Positions 7,230-13,885 of a stretch of DNA of 15,090 nucleotides are shown in pieces. The stretch is taken from NCBI GenBank assembly GCA_016213305.1, contig JACRAV010000078.1, positions 1-15,090 on the forward strand, read 5' to 3'. The position numbers were made by a program, and so were the translations under genes. This stretch comes from Candidatus Zixiibacteriota bacterium. GTDB lineage: Bacteria > Zixibacteria > MSB-5A5 > GN15 > FEB-12. The notes beneath the pieces were generated by a model. The model was not told where the DNA came from. It searched no databases and saw only the letters and a list, made by a program, of their open reading frames with translations. Numbering within the stretch: the stretch's first letter is position 1; each line of letters opens with the position of its first letter.

Positions 7230-8162
7230 TCAATGACACTCCAGCTCCCGTGCCGTCTTTTTGGTCCGTTCCCGTTTTTCCTGCTGGGTGACTTCGGCCT
7301 TTCCCCCGGACAGTTCCATCAGCCGTTGCACCACTTCTTCAACGAGGAAGTCCGGAGTCGAGGCCCCTGCCGTCACGCCGACCCGGGGGACGTTCTGATC
7401 GGGGGCAAACCAGCGCTCATCGATATCTTTCGCCGAACTTATCAGGTGCCCCTTGCCGCAGATGGCTTCCGAAATGCTGGCCAGACGGCGTGAGTTGGCC
7501 GAGGTCTTCGATCCGACCACCAAAATCATGTCCACATGCGGAGCCAGATCCATGATGGCGGTCTGGCGCTGATTGGTGGCGTTGCAGATGGTGTCAAAAA
7601 TTTCAATGTGCGGCCACTTTTCCCTGGCCGCCTGTTGGAATCGGACAAATTCCTCAAGCGAGGCGGTCGTCTGGCAGGTCAGCCCCAACTTTCGGCTAGT
7701 CCACTCGGGAAGAGTAATCAGTTCGTCGATGCTCGCGACCACGGTGATCCGGTCGGGCGCATGCCCGACGACGCCGGCGGTTTCGTCGTGGTTCGGGTCG
7801 CCGAAATGGATGACGTAGTAATCGTGGGCCACGACTTTCTGCACGATGTCATAAATCCGCGTCACCAGCGGACAGGTGGCATCGACCACATTCAGGCCGC
7901 GATCTTTCGCTTCCGTGATGACATTTGGCGCCACGCCATGAGCGGAGATAATCAGCGTTCCGGCCGAGGCGTCGCTGTGCGAAAAGACCTGGCCGACCCC
8001 CTGGCGGCGGAACCGTTCGACCACCGCTTCATTGTGCACAATCTCGTTGAGGATATTGACGTCACCGGCACTGTCGCGCGAGGTGTCTTCGGCAATGGTG
8101 ATCGCCCGCTTTACCCCCATGCAGAAGCCGTAGTGACGGGCCAGGGTGATCTTCTCTATCAT
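7230..8162 (-). CDS. ispH: 4-hydroxy-3-methylbut-2-enyl diphosphate reductase
   Basis: IspH (LytB), 310 residues, catalyses the last step of the MEP isoprenoid pathway, reducing HMBPP to IPP and DMAPP in the cytosol. The three Fe-S ligands are Cys14 (GFCMGVKRA), Cys97 (DATCPLV) and Cys193 (TICNATNQRQ). His125 and Glu127 in NHDE correspond to the substrate-binding and proton-donating region; SANSRRL (221-227) and the C-terminal GVTAGASTPDFLVEEV are family signatures. A longer open frame extends upstream, but that part is out-of-frame lipA sequence. The ATG at 8162 has GGAG five bases upstream, the expected N-terminus, and an ATGA overlap with the lipA stop, so translational coupling is likely. 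The last 25 residues form a charged tail. No other MEP-pathway gene is nearby. Confidence 0.96.
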   Translation of the reverse strand: MIEKITLARHYGFCMGVKRAITIAEDTSRDSAGDVNILNEIVHNEAVVERFRRQGVGQVFSHSDASAGTLIISAHGVAPNVITEAKDRGLNVVDATCPLVTRIYDIVQKVVAHDYYVIHFGDPNHDETAGVVGHAPDRITVVASIDELITLPEWTSRKLGLTCQTTASLEEFVRFQQAAREKWPHIEIFDTICNATNQRQTAIMDLAPHVDMILVVGSKTSANSRRLASISEAICGKGHLISSAKDIDERWFAPDQNVPRVGVTAGASTPDFLVEEVVQRLMELSGGKAEVTQQEKRERTKKTARELECH

Positions 8163-9118
8163 TCGGACTCCAATATTCCCTGTGACTGGTGGAAGGCCCG
8201 GTACGAACTGCGCACCAGAGGCCCCGATTCGACATGTCCGAACCCGATTTCGGCGCCAATTCTGGCCAGTTCCGCGAATTCGTCGGGATGCCAGAACCGT
8301 TCGACCGGAAGGTGGGCCAGCGAGGGCCGCAGATACTGACCGATAGTCAGAATGTCCACCCCGGCCGCATAGCACTGGTGCATGGCCTCGATAACTTCGG
8401 TCTGGGTCTCGCCCAATCCGAGCATGATGCCGCTTTTGACCACCGGTCGCGGCGTGTACTGGTTGGCGTACCTGAGCACGGCCAATGAGCGATCAATTTT
8501 GGCCGCCCCGCGCACCCGTTTGTGCAGGCGGGCGACGGTTTCGATATTGTGCGCGAAAACATGGACGTCCGAATCGAGCACAATTTTGACCGAATCCATG
8601 TTCCCGCCGAAATCGGGCACCAAAAACTCGACCTTGACATTTGTATCCTGCCTTCGGAGGAGCGCTATAGTCCGGGCAAAAATAGCGGCTCCCCCATCCG
8701 GCAGGTCATCACGGGTGACCGAGGTGATCACCACTTGTTTCAATTTCATGGCCGCGACCGCGTCCGCCACGCGCCGTGGCTCGTCTTCGTCCAATCCCAC
8801 CGGCTGGGCTTTGATGACATCGCAGAAATTACACCCGCGGGTGCAGTGATGCCCCAGGATCATGAAGGTGGCGGTTCCTTCATCCCAGCATTCGCGGATA
8901 TTGGGACAGGCGGCTTCCTGGCAGACCGAATGCAGGCCGTGGCCGCGTATGATGCTCTTGACGGCGTCGAAATTCGGCCCCGATCTGGCCGTAATTTTCA
9001 TCCAGTGCGGATGTCGCACGTGCGGCACGCGCAGACGTTCCGCGACCGGCGGGGCTTTCGGATTCGGCGACGAGGCCGACGTATCCGCCGGGGAGGTATT
9101 TACAAAGACTTTATTCAT
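8159..9118 (-). CDS. lipA: Lipoyl synthase
   Basis: LipA, 319 residues, is the radical SAM enzyme that inserts two sulfur atoms into octanoyl groups on lipoyl domains of 2-oxoacid dehydrogenases and the glycine cleavage H-protein. The auxiliary 4Fe-4S ligands are Cys66, Cys71 and Cys77 (CQEAACPNIREC), and the radical SAM motif is Cys92, Cys96, Cys99 (CTRGCNFC). RSSY at 303-306 carries the serine ligand of the sacrificial auxiliary cluster. About 30 poorly conserved residues, rich in Ser, Pro and Ala, precede the core. No good Shine-Dalgarno sequence stands before the ATG; instead a promoter -10 box ends six bases upstream, pointing to a leaderless or nearly leaderless start. lipB is absent from the window. 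The stop overlaps the ispH start. Confidence 0.96.
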   Translation of the reverse strand: MNKVFVNTSPADTSASSPNPKAPPVAERLRVPHVRHPHWMKITARSGPNFDAVKSIIRGHGLHSVCQEAACPNIRECWDEGTATFMILGHHCTRGCNFCDVIKAQPVGLDEDEPRRVADAVAAMKLKQVVITSVTRDDLPDGGAAIFARTIALLRRQDTNVKVEFLVPDFGGNMDSVKIVLDSDVHVFAHNIETVARLHKRVRGAAKIDRSLAVLRYANQYTPRPVVKSGIMLGLGETQTEVIEAMHQCYAAGVDILTIGQYLRPSLAHLPVERFWHPDEFAELARIGAEIGFGHVESGPLVRSSYRAFHQSQGILESE

Positions 9119-9124
9119 CCACTT

Positions 9125-9152
9125 AATATATGTTGATAGTCGGGCGTGTCAC
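9125..9152 (-). promoter_or_regulatory. Promoter for lipA, positioned for a leaderless transcript
   Basis: On the minus strand GTGACA (9147-9152) and TATATT (9125-9130) are separated by 16 bases; each matches the sigma70 consensus in five of six positions. Seven bases beyond the -10 box is the first base of the lipA ATG (9118). The -35 box overlaps the pdxT stop codon. Confidence 0.6.
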
Positions 9153-9742
9153 ACAAAATAATGAGTCAGAAAATGGCGTAAAATGGCGGTTTCGCCGCCC
9201 AGTTCGTTGTGGAAGGCGCTGGCGAGCGCTTTGCCCGACTTTACCAGCACCGGATCAGTGCCGCGGCGGGCCAAAACCTCCACCCCGCTTCCAATTGCGA
9301 CAATCTTCGGGGCGCGAATGAAAGTAGCCTCCACATGTTTCGTGCCGTTTCCCAGATTCACCTCCAGCCGTTCATCAGATGAGAACAACTGGCGGCCGTA
9401 ACCGTTCCTGAGAACTTCTATGTCAATGATGTTCAATGGCTTAACCCTGGACTGATTGTCCCGAATCAGCCGCGACAGCAGAATCATCCCGGCACAGGTG
9501 CCATAGACCGGCTTTGTCCGACAGAACCGGGTGAGCGGCTCGCGCAGTTTGAACCGGTCGATCATGATGTCCATAGTGGTGGATTCCCCGCCGGGGAGAA
9601 TGAGACCATCAATCCGGTCGAGATCGGCCGCCAGACGAACTTCGCGATGGGGAACGCCGAGCGAATCAAGCTGGGCCAGATGCCGCTCGAAATCCCCCTG
9701 AATGGCGAGGACGCCGACGGTGATGTTCTTTGGAATCTCCAT
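9149..9742 (-). CDS. pdxT: Pyridoxal 5'-phosphate synthase glutaminase subunit
   Basis: PdxT, 197 residues, is the class I glutamine amidotransferase that makes ammonia from glutamine for PdxS in deoxyxylulose-5-phosphate-independent PLP synthesis. LILPGGEST (48-55) is the family's characteristic substrate loop. The nucleophile is Cys83 in GTCAGM and the other triad residues are His178 and Glu180 in FHNE; NGYGRQ (113-118) is also typical. Length matches the family. In most genomes pdxS lies directly beside pdxT; here it is not in the window, and upstream lies a PorV-like gene. A good promoter is found 37-64 bases upstream of the start, making pdxT the likely first gene of the pdxT-lipA-ispH-ccmF run. 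The ATG is retained from the usual N-terminus, although the ribosome site (AAAGAG) sits unusually close to it. Confidence 0.95.
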   Translation of the reverse strand: MEIPKNITVGVLAIQGDFERHLAQLDSLGVPHREVRLAADLDRIDGLILPGGESTTMDIMIDRFKLREPLTRFCRTKPVYGTCAGMILLSRLIRDNQSRVKPLNIIDIEVLRNGYGRQLFSSDERLEVNLGNGTKHVEATFIRAPKIVAIGSGVEVLARRGTDPVLVKSGKALASAFHNELGGETAILRHFLTHYFV

Positions 9743-9778
9743 ACTCTTTTCAACACGCTACGCTGGAATTCGTGCCGG

Positions 9779-9806
9779 AATATAGGGGAATTGAGGTGGG
9801 AGTCAA
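9779..9806 (-). promoter_or_regulatory. Sigma70-type promoter for pdxT
   Basis: TTGACT (9801-9806) and TATATT (9779-9784) on the minus strand have a 16-base spacer, each five of six against consensus. It predicts transcription from about 9772 with a roughly 30-base leader. The 124-base gap between the PorV-like gene and pdxT holds nothing else recognisable, so this is the probable start of the pdxT operon. Confidence 0.65.
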
Positions 9807-9866
9807 CGAGAAGGGACGGAGGGCGAAGGATTGTCGGTGGGAGCCGGCGCGCCCGCTTTTCGGCCA

Positions 9867-11015
9867 TCACATCGAAAGGCAAAGTTTGAAAAACGTGGTC
9901 TTCTGCTGGAATTGTGTGTCGTCGCTTCCGTAACGTGAATAATCAATCTTCAGGTCGAGGCGCTCCCAGAAGCCGTTTGAAGCCGGCTGATTCGAGGACC
10001 GGTTGCCGCCTTCCCGAAGCCATCTCGAGAGGCCGGCGAAGCTGAATCCGCCGCCATATGTGAAAAGATCGAGATATTTGGTGCCGTCTCCCAAGTAACC
10101 CGCTCGTATGAAGAGTGCACCCAGCAGGCCAAGTTCGGCCCCGACCTTATCCTTATGATACGGCACCATCCAATCCTCCCGCTCGTACACGAGGCGTAGA
10201 GACTTGATTTCGGCAGATCCTCTTGCTTCGACAATTTTGATCGAAAAGGAGTACCGGTTCATTTCCGGCAATGGATCTTCCTGAACGACGTCGAGATAGG
10301 CGAAATGGTCGCCGCCGGCGTTGGCCCGGACAAAGGCAATCGCAGGGACCAAGCTAAATCGCGATCCGCCGGCCGCCTGGCGCTGACCATGCAAGTCGGC
10401 CAGGTCGATATCCGCGTAAAGGCCAAGATCGTAGGCCCAGCCGGTGCTGGAAAAAGTTCCACCTACCTGACTACCAGCCCCGACCGCCGGTATGACCGCC
10501 TTAAGGTGTTTGTAAGTGAGACCTAAACCGATTCTCGCGCCATTCTGATATCCCGCCGCTATGGTGAAATTGGAGGCACGTTCGTAGTACCCTGACATAG
10601 TGATCCCGTACCACCTCGAATAATATGACCACTGCAACTTAAGTTGTGAAAACCCCGCTGATAGTGAAAACTTTGAGGGCGCCGTTTTTCTCTGTCCAAG
10701 CCACCTGGCAGGAATTCTTCCGCTCGCGCTCAGGGCCGATACTCGCGTGTCATCGGAAAATTCCGGCATCAGCGTGGTCCGAATCGGAATGGTGAGAGAC
10801 ATTGCTCGATTAAGGTGAAAGACTCCCATGGCTCCGGGATTGTACAGCGCGGCCTCTTCATCGACGTTGGTAATCACACATCCGCCCATCGCGTTCGCTC
10901 GGGCCGACTGGACGTAGTCGAAGGCGGAAAAGACGAGACTCTGTATGCTCGCGGAAACTACCGTCGGAAACAAAAGGCAGATACTGATTGAAACCGTTCT
11001 CGCAAGTCGTCGCAT
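9867..11015 (-). CDS. PorV/PorQ-like outer-membrane beta-barrel protein (copy 2 of tandem pair)
   Basis: A 382-residue secreted protein with a signal peptide (about residues 1-22, cleavage after VSA). The segment ARANAMGGCVITNVDEEAAL followed by YNPGAMGVF is the signature of the PorV/PorQ (UPF0164-like) outer-membrane family, where 'AR..aMGGa....de..a...NPA' follows the signal. Alternating hydrophobic and polar residues with many aromatic and glycine residues run to the C-terminus, which ends in a strand-like FFKLCLSM, fitting a barrel. In Bacteroidota such proteins are FadL-like porins or type IX secretion components; no secretion gene is nearby, so the role is unknown. A GGAGG-containing ribosome site precedes the ATG. 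It lies 66 bases after a paralogue with the same architecture and is probably co-transcribed with it. Confidence 0.7.
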   Translation of the reverse strand: MRRLARTVSISICLLFPTVVSASIQSLVFSAFDYVQSARANAMGGCVITNVDEEAALYNPGAMGVFHLNRAMSLTIPIRTTLMPEFSDDTRVSALSASGRIPARWLGQRKTAPSKFSLSAGFSQLKLQWSYYSRWYGITMSGYYERASNFTIAAGYQNGARIGLGLTYKHLKAVIPAVGAGSQVGGTFSSTGWAYDLGLYADIDLADLHGQRQAAGGSRFSLVPAIAFVRANAGGDHFAYLDVVQEDPLPEMNRYSFSIKIVEARGSAEIKSLRLVYEREDWMVPYHKDKVGAELGLLGALFIRAGYLGDGTKYLDLFTYGGGFSFAGLSRWLREGGNRSSNQPASNGFWERLDLKIDYSRYGSDDTQFQQKTTFFKLCLSM

Positions 11016-11081
11016 TGTGTCCTCCGTTACCGGTGTTAGTGGTACGATCTGACGTTGGACATGGCTGATCTATCAATAGCG

Positions 11082-12197
11082 TTATAAGGACATCGTCAGG
11101 TTGAAAGTGTGCCAGCTACTGGCGAAGAATTTATCGCCGGTATAATTGGAAAAATCAGCTCTAATATCGATTCGGTTTATCAGCCGGGCCATACCGGTCG
11201 CGGTAGAGGCGTTGCCGGGTGCTATGAGCCACCGGTAGGCCGAGGCAAAGCTGAACCCGAATCCGATCATATTTGTACCGGGGTTCTCAAAGAACCAGCT
11301 TTCCATATGCCCCAACCTCAGGAAGGCCGCACCGAACAAGCCAAATTCGCCTCCCCAGTTTTCGAGTCGGGGCATAAGCTCTCCTGGTGGTTTAAAACTG
11401 CCTTGTTCTTCGGATTCGCGCACCAATCGAAAGGACACCAGTTCGCCTCGGCGACTCCATTTCGAGACCGCGATCGACTGACCAGATCGACGGTACTCCA
11501 AATGTTCATTTCTGAAATAGGAGTGCGGCCCGGTCACCTCTATTCCGCCCGCATTGCCCCGGACATAGGCAAACGCCACAATAAAGCTGAGCCCTGCCTT
11601 ATTGCCCGTGGAATCGAATGTGCGCGGATTTCTCGAAATGTGCATCAAATCGATATCGCCGTAAAATCCCCAATCGTGGGACCGGCCATTATCGTAGTAA
11701 CCGTCGTCAAAATATGTCGGGAGTCCGACCTTGAGCTTCTTATAACTGTACCCGACACCCAGGCGGATAAAGTAGTCGATCGCAAATCCCAGCGAATGAC
11801 TACGCGAATATTGATTCGATCTTAGTGTCAACTGTGAATAGGCGGCGGCAATAGACATGTGCGGTGAGCCTCGACGCCCCGGGAAAAGGGAGATCGTTGA
11901 CACTCCCGCGCCCATGCTCCACGATCCGAGGCGACTTCCCGAATACCCTTCCACAAATTCGCTGGTCGAAGGGAAGGCGACGGACACAGACTTGTCCAGA
12001 TGGAAGACCGCCAGGGCCGCCGGATTGTACAGCGCCGATTGTTCGTCGACGATTGTCGTTACACAACCGCCCATGCCGTTGGCCCTTGCTGAGTTGATGA
12101 GCATTTCGGCGGGTCCCAGAAACGGTTCGGCCAGACATGGTCGAATCAGGGCAACCGCGAATATGATGACTGCGACAGTAGCAGTACGAACATACAT
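11082..12197 (-). CDS. PorV/PorQ-like outer-membrane beta-barrel protein (copy 1 of tandem pair)
   Basis: A 371-residue protein with a signal peptide (about 1-23, cleavage after CLA) and the family signature SARANGMGGCVTTIVDEQSA followed by LYNPAALAVFHL. Over the first 41 signature positions it is identical to the next gene's product at 26. Further matched blocks occur in the same order: a YGDIDL / YADIDL strand, AFAYVRGNAGG / AIAFVRANAGG, the F-G-F-SFA-RWL block, and a closing RIDIRADFSNY / RLDLKIDYSRY. The pair therefore arose by duplication and has diverged considerably elsewhere. Both have Cys in MGGC where the family usually has Ala. The ATG has GAGGTG five bases upstream, and a clear promoter lies 34-62 bases upstream. 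The function is unknown; an outer-membrane transport or surface-anchoring role is inferred from the family. Confidence 0.7.
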   Translation of the reverse strand: MYVRTATVAVIIFAVALIRPCLAEPFLGPAEMLINSARANGMGGCVTTIVDEQSALYNPAALAVFHLDKSVSVAFPSTSEFVEGYSGSRLGSWSMGAGVSTISLFPGRRGSPHMSIAAAYSQLTLRSNQYSRSHSLGFAIDYFIRLGVGYSYKKLKVGLPTYFDDGYYDNGRSHDWGFYGDIDLMHISRNPRTFDSTGNKAGLSFIVAFAYVRGNAGGIEVTGPHSYFRNEHLEYRRSGQSIAVSKWSRRGELVSFRLVRESEEQGSFKPPGELMPRLENWGGEFGLFGAAFLRLGHMESWFFENPGTNMIGFGFSFASAYRWLIAPGNASTATGMARLINRIDIRADFSNYTGDKFFASSWHTFNLTMSL

Positions 12198-12230
12198 GGC
12201 AACACCTCGATAGTTTGGTGCGTTACGCCT

Positions 12231-12259
12231 AACATATGTTTCATCGCCCTTTTTGTCAA
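12231..12259 (-). promoter_or_regulatory. Sigma70-type promoter for the PorV-like gene pair
   Basis: A perfect TTGACA (12254-12259) is followed after 17 bases by TATGTT (12231-12236) on the minus strand. The predicted start, about 12224, gives a leader of about 27 bases containing the GAGGTG ribosome site (12203-12208). It is in the only gap upstream of the tandem pair. Confidence 0.65.
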
Positions 12260-12276
12260 CACTATTCTTCCATTGC

Positions 12277-12319
12277 CGGGGGAGAAACCGCCCTCCCGCG
12301 CGGCGCCGGGTCTCCCCCG
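12277..12319. repeat. Inverted repeat downstream of the 424-residue envelope protein gene
   Basis: CGGGGGAGA (12277-12285) pairs with TCTCCCCCG (12311-12319), a perfect 9-bp stem around a 25-base GC-rich loop that can itself fold. No T-run follows on either strand. It lies immediately downstream of the gene ending at 12330 and upstream of the next promoter, so it could stabilise the transcript's 3' end or act as a Rho-assisted terminator. Confidence 0.45.
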
Positions 12320-12329
12320 CATCCTTATC

Positions 12330-13604
12330 TCAATTCCCGAACCGCGGATTCACGATCGTGCTGTAGATCGACCCGAAAGTGTAGCTAATCCCGAACGACG
12401 CCCAGTACTCGTAGCTGGTGGCCAGTTCGCGTCGTTGCAGAAGGATTTCCTGCTGGGTCGCTCCGGCGGCCGACAACGAAATTTGATCGTGAATCCACGA
12501 GACATACCCGTCGAGGGTGAAGCTGAATCCGGAAAACAACTTGAGCGAAAGGTTGTTCTGAATGCTCAAACGGTTCTTGCTGAAATCGTGAAAGAAGTGC
12601 GAGCCGGACACGCTCCCCGACACGCTCCCCCACGGCTGAATCAGCGACAGATTGGCCGAAATTGACTCGTACCCCAGCCAGGAGCGATACTTGTCGTATA
12701 TGGTGATCTCGCGGAACTCGTCGTAATACGTTCCGACGCGATACTGAAGGCGCAGTTGCCGCCGGGTCGAGACCTTGTACGGAAAGACGTCGTATTCCAG
12801 TCCGGCGGAGCCGTACACCTCGACCTTGGTGTTGTCAAAGGTCGAACCATAAATCCCCCCCGAAACTCCCGTTGACCAGTGGCCGTCCAGTCCCCAATAC
12901 ACGCTTCCCGACGCGCCCCTGCTTCGGGATATTGATGTCAGCTTGAAGTCGCCGTAATCGTACCGGTTTTCGCTGTAGGACGAATTGGCCGAGAGCCGGA
13001 TTTTGAGCATTTCGGTCGTTCGACGGGCGGTGATCTGACCATAGATATAGAATTGATTGGTCGATTTCTGCCCGTTGGTCCAGCCGTTGGATGATATGGA
13101 AAAGACCCAGTAATTCCACTTGTCCTTGACGGCGTTGGCGACCGAGGGTTTTGAGTAGGTGACTTCCAGGTTGTCCCGCACGCCGGTGTGGGAGACAAAT
13201 CGAACCAGGCCGAGCTTGATCGATTTGACCAGCCCCTGCCGCTTGATGTCTTCGCTGTCGGATTCTTTGGAGACGTACTTCAAGGTGTCGCGCATGGCGG
13301 CGTACTTCCCCTGACCGATGAACTCAATCGTATGTTCGATACCCAGCGCCCCGGTGGATTGGCGGGTGATCAGGATGTGAACGTCGGCCAGCTGCCGGTC
13401 GCGCACGAAGTTGACGAAAGTGATTTCCGTCTTGAAATAGTTCTGGTCGCAGGTGGGACAATCAACGAAGATATTGATCGCCCCCGACAATGCGGAATCG
13501 GACGCCGACACGGAATCAATCGTTTTGGTGGAGTCCTGGGCAACCACCGCAGGGGAAATGATGACGTTGACGAGCAGGAATGACACACAAAGCCACGGTT
13601 TCAT
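12330..13604 (-). CDS. Uncharacterised signal-peptide protein with CxxC motif and predicted C-terminal beta-barrel
   Basis: A 424-residue protein I cannot name. The first 22 residues form a signal peptide (cleavage about VVA|Q; no lipobox). The N-terminal half has NIFVDCPTCD (Cys49 and Cys52), then ITFVNFVRDRQLADVHILIT, and looks like a soluble alpha/beta domain. From about residue 180 to the end the sequence alternates hydrophobic and polar residues, with aromatic and glycine-rich strands (SGSVYWGL, GGIYGS, YRVGTYY, VSGSVSGSHFF). It closes in FGISYTFGSIYSTIVNPRFGN, which looks like an outer-membrane barrel. A longer open frame reaches upstream to 13802, but it runs through hairpin repeats. 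The ATG at 13604 begins the signal peptide, has GGGAG seven bases upstream and a promoter behind it. It is probably an outer-membrane protein; its function is unknown. Confidence 0.7.
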   Translation of the reverse strand: MKPWLCVSFLLVNVIISPAVVAQDSTKTIDSVSASDSALSGAINIFVDCPTCDQNYFKTEITFVNFVRDRQLADVHILITRQSTGALGIEHTIEFIGQGKYAAMRDTLKYVSKESDSEDIKRQGLVKSIKLGLVRFVSHTGVRDNLEVTYSKPSVANAVKDKWNYWVFSISSNGWTNGQKSTNQFYIYGQITARRTTEMLKIRLSANSSYSENRYDYGDFKLTSISRSRGASGSVYWGLDGHWSTGVSGGIYGSTFDNTKVEVYGSAGLEYDVFPYKVSTRRQLRLQYRVGTYYDEFREITIYDKYRSWLGYESISANLSLIQPWGSVSGSVSGSHFFHDFSKNRLSIQNNLSLKLFSGFSFTLDGYVSWIHDQISLSAAGATQQEILLQRRELATSYEYWASFGISYTFGSIYSTIVNPRFGN

Positions 13605-13665
13605 AGTCGGACTCCCGTATCCCGGCGAAGGTAATTGCCGTAAATGATGGATAATTCTGTGTTTG

Positions 13666-13694
13666 ATGATATGGGATGGGCGGGTTGGAGTCAA
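13666..13694 (-). promoter_or_regulatory. Sigma70-type promoter for the 424-residue envelope protein
   Basis: TTGACT (13689-13694) and TATCAT (13666-13671) on the minus strand are 17 bases apart, each five of six against consensus. The predicted leader is about 55 bases. This supports the ATG at 13604 over the longer frame reaching 13802, because the promoter lies inside the extra segment. Confidence 0.65.
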
Positions 13695-13713
13695 GGGGGT
13701 GTCGGTGGATTTC

Positions 13714-13749
13714 GTGTCATAGGTGGTGTCAGGTGTCCCCACCTGACAC
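13714..13749. repeat. Hairpin repeat A with flanking near-direct copy
   Basis: GTGTCAGGTG (13726-13735) pairs perfectly with CACCTGACAC (13740-13749) around TCCC. Immediately before it GTGTCATAGGTG (13714-13725) repeats the left arm with two inserted bases. The GTCAGGTG / CACCTGAC core returns 101 bases downstream in hairpin C, so this is a small intergenic repeat family rather than one isolated hairpin. Confidence 0.75.
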
Positions 13750-13781
13750 TCTTCAAATGCACCGAATTCAAGCATCCCGCC

Positions 13782-13800
13782 GCCCTGCGTCAAGCAGGGC
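13782..13800. repeat. Hairpin B
   Basis: GCCCTGC (13782-13788) pairs with GCAGGGC (13794-13800) around a 5-base loop. A separate 8-base palindrome TGACGTCA (13804-13811) follows at once. No T-run is present. It is the second of four stem-loops packed into 160 bases. Confidence 0.55.
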
Positions 13801-13811
13801 ACATGACGTCA

Positions 13812-13851
13812 ACCCAAAATAAGAAGCCGTCAGGTGAGGGCACCTGACGGC
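13812..13851 (-). terminator. Hairpin C: probable terminator of the TcmP-DUF5131 unit, sharing a core with hairpin A
   Basis: GCCGTCAGGTG (13826-13836) pairs over 11 bp with CACCTGACGGC (13841-13851), loop AGGG. On the minus strand the stem is followed by TTCTTATTTT, so it resembles a Rho-independent terminator 35 bases beyond the DUF5131 stop codon. Its inner eight base pairs are identical to hairpin A. Confidence 0.55.
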
Positions 13852-13862
13852 ACATCCAAGTT

Positions 13863-13885
13863 GGCGCGAGCGCAGGGCTCGCGCC
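13863..13885. repeat. Hairpin D abutting the DUF5131 stop codon
   Basis: GGCGCGAGC (13863-13871) pairs with GCTCGCGCC (13877-13885), 9 bp, around a 5-base loop. The right arm ends at the base next to the DUF5131 stop codon (13886-13888). No T-run follows on either strand. Confidence 0.6.

Noticed and set aside
8163..8375. Extension of IspH upstream to 8375
   Set aside because: That stretch is lipA read in another frame. The conserved IspH N-terminus starts at 8162 with a ribosome site and an ATGA overlap.
13605..13802. N-terminal extension of the 424-residue protein to an ATG at 13802
   Set aside because: The extra segment runs through hairpin repeats and a promoter, has no hydrophobic leader, and a complete signal peptide with a good ribosome site begins at 13604.
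13714..13885. CRISPR array
   Set aside because: The repeats are palindromic, of different lengths and irregularly spaced, without uniform spacers or cas genes.
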